A DNA stretch of 64,000 bases from Polytrichum commune. Lineage: Eukaryota; Streptophyta; Polytrichopsida; Polytrichales; Polytrichaceae. Positions 55,519 to 64,000 of the stretch are shown here, in pieces; positions within the stretch are counted from its first letter, which is position 1, and each line of letters starts with the position of its first letter. The stretch spans positions 26,412,001-26,476,000 of the forward strand of contig OX485804.1 in the NCBI GenBank assembly GCA_950295325.1, in the 5' to 3' direction. A program made the translations under genes and the position numbers. Below the pieces are notes generated by a model. The model had not been told where the DNA came from. It worked only from the letters and a program-made list of their open reading frames with translations, and searched no databases.

Positions 55519-56340
55519 AGCATAGATGAACTCCAATTGTAGCTAGATTGCAAGGGCCAATAATTGGAAAGGTAAAGGTGCATGCAACACCGAATGCATG
55601 GAGAAGCTTTACTGTCAAAGCCTACATATCTTCACTTAAAGAAAAAATTGGTAGGTAACAATCCTTCAAACATTGCTTTCCACTAGCCAAAACCTCTTGC
55701 ACTTCACACTCAAGGTTGTTGCAAACTCTTCTTCATCACTAGTAGAATACTATTCCAAAATGAACCGCAACTGAAATTGGTTGCGGTTCTTTTGACCAGC
55801 CTGGTCTTTAGTCACTAAACGATTGCACATTTTTTTTGATTTAGAGACTACAATTCTAGGAATTTTAGGAACTAAATGACTAAATTTTTTTCTTTTTTCT
55901 TTTGTGACTGCAATTTTAAAATGTTGGGGCGTGTAATATACCCTTGGAAAGGTATTTTCAAGAACTTTCCAACCGTATATTACATGCACCCAAATTCCTA
56001 AATTTGTAGTTTTTAAACCAAAAAAAAAGTGCAATCGTTTAGCAACTACAAACCATGTTGGCCAAAAGAACCGTAGCCGATTTTGGTTGCGGTTCATTTT
56101 GGCATAGTTTACTACTAGTGATGAAGAAGGGTTTGCAACAACCTTGAGTGTGAAGTGCAAGAGACGTTTTCACTAGTGGAAAGCGATGTTTGAAAGATTG
56201 TTATTTGCCGAACTTTTCTTTAAGTGAAGATATGTAGGCTTTGACGATAAGGCTTCTCCATGCATTCGGTGTTGCATGCACCTTTACCTGTCCAATTATT
56301 GGCCCTTGCAACCTAGCCGCAATCGGAGTTCATCTATGCT
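55519..56340. repeat. 820-bp near-palindrome (foldback element)
   Basis: The left arm from agcatagatgaactcc (55519) pairs along its length with the right arm ending ggagttcatctatgct (56340). Outer matches include gggccaataattgg, ggtgcatgcaacaccgaatg, catatcttcacttaaagaaa and cacttcacactcaaggttgt. The inner part also pairs (gtgtaatataccc against its mirror) up to a centre near 55,950. Arms are about 400 bp with scattered mismatches and small indels. No clear target duplication and no gene; a 136-codon frame within it is incidental. Confidence 0.9.
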
Positions 56341-56769
56341 TGTCTTCCAATATCTATCACGAAACTCATATTTGTGTATCTTGCTTGTAAGTCTTTATAC
56401 AACCATTTATCTTATTATTTTTTACCCAATGCACAAAGTTAATTTGTTGTACATGATCTCATCTTGCTACACTATGTCGAGTTAATTGATTTAGCTAGAT
56501 AACGCTTCCTCGCATGCTTGATTGGTGTACCCTTGAAATAAGTTGGCATGGTTACAAAACGCCAACAAGGATCATGAGACAACTTCCCATCAACTTCAAT
56601 TTGATAAGTTGTTTCCTATTTTTTGCTATTGTAGAATTGCCTAATTTCGAAGCACATTTCAGATTATCTAATTCTCAAGCATAATTTTTTGTGAAGTTGT
56701 CTACTTCCAATTCACACAACATTCATTAATAGGGTGTCAAGCATGCTAATTCCCTAGAGTAGCAAAATG

Positions 56770-57140
56770 AAATAGCTTATGTGAGATAGGGGCTAATATC
56801 AACCTGATGATCTAATTGAAAGAAAGACTTGAGATTACCTACTACTACAACTTCAAATAAGGAAGGAAATTTCTATGTAATGAAGTTGTAGAGGGGACAC
56901 TTCAACACATATTGTGCCTCATTTCCAACACCATTGTCCAAGCAAAAGTGGCATAGTATGTTATCGTTAGAGATAAGGATCGTTGACCATTGGAACACAT
57001 CACTTTGGATGTTCAACAACTAGACTTCATGTTCAATTAAACAAGAAGTTTTACTCCATAGCCAAGAAAACCCAACTATAATCACGTGTCAACTCTCCTC
57101 AAGCAGGAAAAAACCAAATGGCTTTGGTAGGATTGGAATG
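56770..57140 (-). pseudogene. LINE remnant
   Basis: The minus strand again carries the RLCHF/zinc-motif region (here seen as agcaaaagtggcatagtatg and gagataaggatcgttgacca) and the sequence just 3' of it. Frames are broken. Collinear with the 40.9-kb copy. Confidence 0.6.
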
Positions 57141-57299
57141 AAAAAAATATGCACACCCGAGTCTTAAACTATGGTTGCAAAACCACAACAAAACATGAGG
57201 GAATTGATGGTGCTCAACATAATGTGGGCCAACTTGTACACTCACCGTTCTTGGACTCTAGGTCTCCAACTCCGGTTATGATGTCACCATGGAATCGAT

Positions 57300-57545
57300 A
57301 GTGCCATGACACATGCCCATAGTTTTTGAGTGCTAAAGTGAGGATGATTTCATCTCAAAATGAGCGGTTATGGCAGACTCTAGACGTTGGTAATGTATTC
57401 GGACCAACTTTTGGCTACAAAAATACACAATAGTTTCACTTAAAGTAATAACCTTATGTAATCCTCCTCATTTCTATCTTCCTGAATGGGAAAAATATGC
57501 ACCGCCTCATACTTCTCAAGATTTGGCACAATATCTCTCAAGTGA
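57300..57545 (-). repeat. Inverted copy of the 38.4-kb dispersed repeat
   Basis: tttttgagtgctaaagtgaggatga, cagactctagacgttgg and ttctatcttcctgaatggg are reverse complements of blocks at 38,430-38,640. Diverged by many substitutions. 57,546-58,320 holds nothing I recognise. Confidence 0.6.
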
Positions 57546-58324
57546 TTGGTTATGGGCGGCTCTACCTTACTTTATCTTCTTCACCAACAAGGTTGGTTTG
57601 ATGTCAACATTGACGTAGCCTAAAAGTTTCAAAAACTTGACACACGGGAATATATCTTGGACGCATGAGGAACGAGTCTAAAGCACTTGAAGGAAGCCTA
57701 GGTATAGGGATATAAACTACGCATCTCTACCTTTGTGTGTGCATATCCCTATGACGAAACCGATGCATGCCATGCTTCTAAATTTGACCTCATTTTGTAC
57801 CCACATCCATTTGAACGTGTAGGCATGTACCAAATACGGATGTACTTGTTACATGGATCCATTTGTTGTTTGGCATCTTGGTATTTGTGGTGGCCGTGTT
57901 GAGGAGGAGTCCTTGTTAAAAACCCGCCCCTTGTAATTAAGTTTGCGATGCACCAATCACACCTTTGTTGCACTCGGCTAATTCGGGACCATTGATGGTT
58001 CCGGGGTTCGTATCATCCCTTTTTGAGGTAACCAAACTAACTTAGAAAGCCCGGCGCCCAACATTTTGACCATCAACTTGCACGGCCGCCCTAAAATCGT
58101 GTCTTCCGTTGCCAACATATCGACTCCCTCCATGGATGTGGGTGGGGATCTCACTTGTTTCTCGACGACTTGAAATACATGGCGGCTATGTTAAGGAGTC
58201 CGGAATTTTGTCTCAATTGACGAATTTTGGAGATTGGCATGTGGTTAATTAGGCGAGGATTAAAGAACAAGAACCATGAAGACACACGTTTGAAAGAGAT
58301 TAAGTTACATCTTCAAAATCTATT

Positions 58325-58460
58325 CAATACTTCACACTCAACACATTTGAATTGAATTGAAATGGCATGAAATGAAATGGAATTGACTTTAAAGTTTGGG
58401 CAACCAAAAAGGCTAATGGGATTGAAAGTATAGTAGGATGATGTCAAATCAACTAATAGC
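58325..58460 (-). pseudogene. LINE 3' tail
   Basis: Read on the minus strand: tgacatcatcctactatact, tttcaatcccattagcc and a (tttca)n end. This is the same 3' end as in the 26.3- and 41.1-kb LINE copies, cut off from any coding part. Confidence 0.6.
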
Positions 58461-58461
58461 A

Positions 58462-58612
58462 TGTCCACACTTACTGGTGTGGGCAAGCGGCGAACGACAC
58501 CTACTAGCAGGGACCGGTTTTAGAGTTAGTTTAGCCGGTGAGAGTCACTGGATATGACCAATGCTGGTAGGAACCGTTCACTGGTGGCCCGCATCAGTAA
58601 GTATGGTGGGGC
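58462..58612. mobile_element. 151-bp MITE, TGCCCACA family, copy 3
   Basis: tgtccacacttactggtgtggg at the left mirrors gcatcagtaagtatggtgggg at the right. Subterminal gaacgacacctactagcagg mirrors atgctggtaggaaccgttc. Related to the 30172 and 32647 elements. Confidence 0.65.
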
Positions 58613-60821
58613 TATAATTCTATAGAGTGTGAATTGGAAAGACTTTTGTGTGAAGCCGCCAATATGAATCAACATGCATGCACTTCCGATAAACATGAGT
58701 AAACTTTAGGATAAGTTCACTTCACGATCTAGCTTTTGTTTATATTTCATCGTAGATTTGCTATTGCAACAAAAATTTGAAAAATGTATCATTATGATCG
58801 TTAGAAGACGAGGAACAAGAAAACAAACTGAATAACAACCACATAAGCAATTCTTTTTTGACCCCGAAAAAAATAGTTCTCCAAACTAGAACTCGGGGTT
58901 CATCCGAACTTTGTTGACCTTCAAGTTACCTGCACAAATTCATGGGCTTGATGATCGGTTTTAAAGAATCCATTCACTGACAACGGAATCCGATCCATGT
59001 CCAAGTAGCTTGAGACCGAGGATTTGATGCCCACAAGTTCCATGCCCAATCGCCTCCACCACATCTTGAATTACTGTATCAAGGTGATGAAACCATGACG
59101 GATAGGTTGGAAAGTGGCTCAAAATAAACCTCATAACGTAGGGTTTTGGGAATAAAGTGATTTGTGCTATTATGTGTGGGTTACCATTTGGAGTCCGTAT
59201 TGTTCTAGATTCCATTCTTTAGCGTGTAAGTTGCTTCCTATTCATAGAATTGCATACTAAACTGAAAATGTGACGTAGTGCAGTCCACACTATTCATCTT
59301 TGACTCCCATCACTTGTCGTGCAATCATTGGGTGACAACTAGAGAGAATGTCACATGATACTTGATACTGCACAATAAGCCAAAAACCATTCAAATTATG
59401 GCGACAAACCGATGTTAATTATGCCACACTAGATTACTATATGCTAAGTGAAACTATTTTTGTCGGTTGGATAAAATATATGATAGTATATTCAAGAATT
59501 TATGACAAGAGCATACTTCCGAATGCTAACGCACACTAATAGGACGAATCGGTGTACTAGCCATTGGTATGAAATTGGCCTCCGATTGAACTGCCTATCT
59601 CACATTAAGTGGACCGATAAGTACAAGGTGTGCTCCTTGAGCTTGTTTTTCTAGTGTCCTAGCGTTTCACGTGTGCCTACAATTCCACTAGGAATGCTTG
59701 TTGGGTGATATGATAGCATGCATTTTGCAAGTGGTTAAATGCTTGGTCTATTTTATCTTATGTACGATGGGTGTTGCTATATAGTACAACGATTGAAATT
59801 TGAAAGATTTGGATGCGAATCAAGAGAACTACATTGGCCCCGTGTGTACCCGCACGTGGCATGCGTGCATAAAAATGGTTAATTGGTAAAATTTGGAAAC
59901 TACTATGTAGATGATTTTAACACTTTTGTAGTGCTTTCACTTTTGTAGTTATCTTCCTTCATTGAGTATTTTTTACCCTATAAGTAGTTAAAAGTTTATT
60001 GGATGGTGATTTTTAACACCCTATTATTATATAAAAAATTTAGAGTCACATTATTATAATCACCCTATCTTATTTATAAGTAATAAAATTTTCATGTGAA
60101 CAATCTGCACATACATTATGCATATAATACACTATGCACACATTACACTGCGCATGTATTACTATGCACATTACACACATACAACCATCTTACTATAAAC
60201 TTTAACATGTTGCGTATGGTTTTTGAGCCCCCCAAGATACCCTAAATAAGCCAACCAACCTTTCCATCGCCGAATAACGGTACTTTTCGTACAATAGAGA
60301 CCGTTTCAACAAATCCATGCACATGTCCACATACACTTTGCATATATCTCATCCAATGCCACTAATGGTAGATGATTTATGTTGAGCCTATAAATTTCAA
60401 AAATATAAACTTAATTCTATTTATGGTTCTTTACATCTAAATTAAAAAATAGTATAACTTAAACCACACCGTACATTGTATATAATTCCCAAATTCACAT
60501 TTAAAAGACACTATTGTATATCTAAGAAAAATGTAAAAATATGTGTCTTGAATAAAATCCACCCTACATTTTCTCCCACGCGGTTTTCTGCATTTTTGCC
60601 AGTGCCTGCCCCTAGATTGTCATTGAGTATTTTACTTGTCGTTTAACCATTCGAACCACATGAGATTGAGTTTTGTGGCCGGTTACATGCACCTTCCACC
60701 TTTACTAGTCCTCACGACTTAACCGAATATTAGGGTTTACTTAGGGTAAGAAACGGTTGCTTAAATATTGAAACAAGGCTCTCATGGTTATCCTTCACCT
60801 GTTATAATATTAGGTAAGTAC
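58613..60821. other. AT-rich gene-free stretch
   Basis: No supported gene. A run of short tgcacacatt/atacac repeats lies at 60,100-60,185. Nothing else stands out. Confidence 0.35.
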
Positions 60822-61660
60822 CAGTGTTGAACGGGTATCTGTCCCGCACACGGGTCTGTAAAAGGGTATGTACACTGGTTTGTGATACCAGCTTGAACTA
60901 CCAAGCAGTGCGCAAATACCAGGTTCATACCTGGGCCCTGGACTCACTGCCAACCCTAAACCTGGTCACTAACCCGTACCTTGCTCAACGATGAGCTTGG
61001 AAACCCTTAAACATGCACGTCTTTGTTCATTATGCCTGCTTCCGGCGATGTACTGGTTTGTTGTGTGCACATCGTACTACAGGTAATGGAGCTTTGTTGC
61101 TGGGGTTAAGCTAGCAACGTTGATTAATGTGGGAGAGAGGGTGTTGCACCTTCAAGAAGAGGTAATTCCGTTTTGTCTTTGCTTGAAGCACCAACTTCAT
61201 ATAACAACTAGGGTTTGTGTTTGCTAAACAAGTTTAGTGATTCTGGGTTAGGATTTAGGAGATTGCTTAGGGTGTTTAGGGGAGTGAGATTTGTCGCCAT
61301 GGAGTCTGTAGCAACGATTCAACTTTTGTCTGACGATGAGGGTGTTTGTGCTCATGAAGAGACAGTTGCAATTGGCAACGTGAGTCACTCTTGCGATTGG
61401 CAACATTAATTAAATTCTCTCTTAAAAACCTTAAAATGACATACCATACCCTTGCACTGGGCACCCTGGTATATGAAAAAAAATAACATCATAACACATA
61501 CCCTAAAATTCAAGAAATTTTACAAGACCACATACACATACCCTACCTTGAAAATACAAAACCTTTGTAATATCAATACCTCGATGTTCTACATTTCCAA
61601 GAAATTTTCAAAAACCAGGCCTCCCCAGTATGCACTTTACAACATACCCGTTCAACACTG
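60822..61660. mobile_element. Non-autonomous hAT element
   Basis: Perfect 17-bp inverted ends, CAGTGTTGAACGGGTAT, flanked by a perfect 8-bp duplication GTAAGTAC (60814-60821 and 61661-61668). The 8-bp duplication and CAGTG-type terminus are hAT hallmarks. At 839 bp it is too short for a transposase. A small frame at 61215-61409 with ATG in good context (gtcgccatggag at 61,300) may be the leftover start of one. The repeated tacc/ctggt words near both ends could be subterminal binding sites. Confidence 0.9.
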
Positions 61661-61668
61661 GTAAGTAC

Positions 61669-63196
61669 CCTTGACCATAGGTTAATAGATCATATCAATA
61701 GTGGACATTACTCAATTAGTTTTTACCAAACCCTAAAATAAACTTGACCCTTTAGGGTTACTTTTATTGTCATACGGGTAGATTCTTTTACATCGAAGAG
61801 AGAGAGAGAGATGTGTGGTCAGTCAATTGGTTGTTGGGGAAGGTGATATTCAAACATGTATAACATGTGTCACTTGTTAGAGGACAGACGAATGTCCTAG
61901 AAGCCTATAAGGTCGCATCCTGTAATTGACAACAATCCATTATTTGTAAATATAAGTATTTTTTAATTAAATGCTCTTTTTTTCAAATACGACATTTACA
62001 TAGCATCTTGGAGTACTTGAGATAGTAGTTTTACATATTAGTATGCAAGAAGGAAGACAATATTGAACATAAAAATGTCAAGTATAGACCTCATGAATTA
62101 TCAAGCTTATAAAAGCCAAGATCTCGATAAATCCCACTAATGTCAGATGTTATATGTCATATGATTACACTAAACTAAACATATCTTGAATTGGCGTTGG
62201 TCGGGTTGGCCTTCTGTCTCAAAAAACTAAAAACTAAATATACCAAATAGTGAAAGTGATACTAAGTTTCTTTATACTATAAAATTGGTGCTACCAAAAG
62301 TTCTAGGAAAGATTGTTCATCTTGGCACTTGGCACTATTCACTTACAATACTGACACTTGGCATGAAAGTATCAGCACTGGGCATTATTCATTGACATGC
62401 ATGTGGCACGCACTAATCACAAGCACACACTAATTCTCTTGAAATTTATGGTAAATGAGCATAGAATTTACTGTCTTCAAGAATTTAGTGTCACTTGGTA
62501 GCAACTTCAACCCTCGGTAACTTTGAGAGTGAGCTAGACTGTGCATGTGACTGGAATTAGTACCACCCTCACTAATTGGTATATTTGGTGTAGTGATCAA
62601 GTTGTTGATCATTAACGTAACCCACATAACATTATTCAGATCCATAATAATGTTATATGGAACTAACAACATTCTACAAAATATTCTCATATTAAGATTG
62701 AATATGGAAAATATTCTACAAAATATTGTCAGTCCCACAAAACAATGTTATGGATGTGAATAATGTTATGCATTGCTCTCATAATAAGGTAAGTGACACC
62801 ATTAGGCGGATGACACTAACTACCATAAAGAGTATAACAACCTTACCAATGCCAAGGGTACATGAGTGCACATACCCATGGGCCGAAAAAGACTAGGTGC
62901 TCGCAGATGGTCATTTTGATTGTAATTAGCAAATCTCCAAATTTGTTAGCCTCAAAAGGACTGAGACATACAAATAAGAAGTGGAAGCAAGACTTGTAAG
63001 TTAAGCCTGCTTTTTGAAGTTTTTTTTTTTCACACCTTGATTCTAAGTTGAAAATATTCCAATGCAATTTGAACGATACCATTCAATTTATATTGCTAGA
63101 CATTGAGAAGTGAATACTCTAGTAAGATGTTCTTGTTTTCTTACCCAAGAGGTGGAAAGTTCAAACCATTGCAAATCCTAGAGTTAAGGTAGAGGT
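61669..63196. other. AT-rich gene-free stretch
   Basis: (ga)n at 61,797-61,811. Repeated aataatgttat words at 62,630-62,770 suggest a decayed inverted repeat but no clean termini. No gene. Confidence 0.35.
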
Positions 63197-63600
63197 GGCT
63201 TAGGACGAGTTTCCATGTAGGCCGCTTGTCCACTAGGTTCTAGATAATAATGGGTTGGAGGTGTTCTCATGTAGATAAGCACAAGTCATTAACCAAACAC
63301 ACTTTGGTGGCTTACTAGAATGTGGAGCACTGTGGACATGGGCCACTGGACTTCCAAGCGCCCACTAAAGCACTTTTTAACGTGCAAGTGCCAGTCATTG
63401 AAGGATTGAAGGAGGATGTCGCTCCATAATCTGGAGGAGGAGGATAATAAGTGGGCTTGCATTTGAGAATAAGATAGTAGCTGATTGGCCACACTCGAAC
63501 CCTACTGCACCAAATTCTATCTACATCTTGGGCGAGTTTGTCCTTACTCCCATTAGAACCTCGTGGGCGAGCAATCTACATGGAAACTTGTTCTTAAACC
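63197..63600. mobile_element. MITE with GAGTTTCCATGTAG ends, copy 2
   Basis: Ends ggcttaggacgagtttccatg and the reverse complement of tacatggaaacttgttcttaaacc form about 50-bp inverted repeats. Internal ggttggaggtgttctcatg is the inverse of the block in the 26593 element, so the two copies lie in opposite orientation. 63,601-64,000 shows no feature. Confidence 0.7.
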
Positions 63601-64000
63601 AACACTTTAAGTTGGTCCACTTGTTTGTGGGCACACGGTTTACTAAATAAAGGCACTGCATTATTGGCAAGAGCAATTAAAATGAGCTACAAAATAGAAA
63701 AAAGTCACATATGCATATGTTATGAGTATTTGAAGTGAAAAAGTAGTAGGCTTCTATAGTTGCTACGTAGCCCCTTGGTATGCGTGCCAAGTTTATACCA
63801 TGCTTTTTCCTTTAACGTGTCCCTACATGAACCATATAAGTTGGGCCCATGTAGGCCCCAATACCACCCCTACCAACTACTAGCTAAACTCCATCTACTA
63901 GCTACAACCAACCCGCACACAACTTAAATTGAACCTGAGAATTTGTGGTAGTAACCCTACGGCTTTGTGATAACACCATTTTTATTCTATTGTGGTTGAT

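Noticed and set aside
55750..56160. 136-codon ORF inside the palindrome
   Set aside because: It spans the centre of a near-palindrome, so its halves are mirror images of non-coding sequence; no domain.

Overview
This is nuclear DNA from a large-genome land plant. Most of the window is AT-rich and gene-poor. It holds one clear host gene with plant introns (a CCHC-zinc-knuckle MYB-related repressor of the KUA1/MYBS3 type), a plant-type tRNA-Asp, Stowaway/Tourist/hAT/Harbinger elements and decayed LINEs. I cannot name the species; several repeats match no well-known angiosperm family I can recall.

Layout. 0.8-3.9 kb: a CCGGA-rich block with a 16-bp minisatellite, a broken gag-like frame ending in RTPDR repeats, a poly(A) signal and a 281-bp tandem duplication. 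5-8.6 kb: unrecognised, partly broken reading frames. 9.98-10.97 kb: a LINE remnant. 12.29-14.26 kb: a tRNA-Asp(GUC) gene cut in its anticodon loop by a 1.88-kb GC-rich element flanked by perfect 20-bp target duplications. 14.26-15.5 kb: tRNA-related repeats. 16.75-18.2 kb: a degenerate ~157-bp satellite whose units contain a hairpin. 21.2-23.7 kb: the MYB gene (minus strand, three coding exons, 389 aa). 25-41.5 kb: LINE remnants, many short inverted-repeat elements (MITEs), a Stowaway, and a GC-rich promoter-like patch at 35.4-35.9 kb. 41,545-47,182: a structurally complete PIF/Harbinger transposon (TTA target duplication, 21-bp inverted termini, Myb-like ORF plus convergent DDE transposase) with both genes carrying stops. 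47-64 kb: a Tourist-like MITE whose ends match the Harbinger, an 820-bp near-palindrome, a non-autonomous hAT with a perfect 8-bp duplication, and more MITEs and LINE tails.

How it fits together. The MYB gene is the only locus I would call functional. The Harbinger and its MITE look like a master/dependent pair, though the master here is dead. The repeated loss of reading frame, often by C-to-T type changes, fits methylation-driven decay. The most unusual object is the element inside the tRNA gene, because it destroys its target, whereas known tRNA-gene-associated retroelements insert beside theirs.
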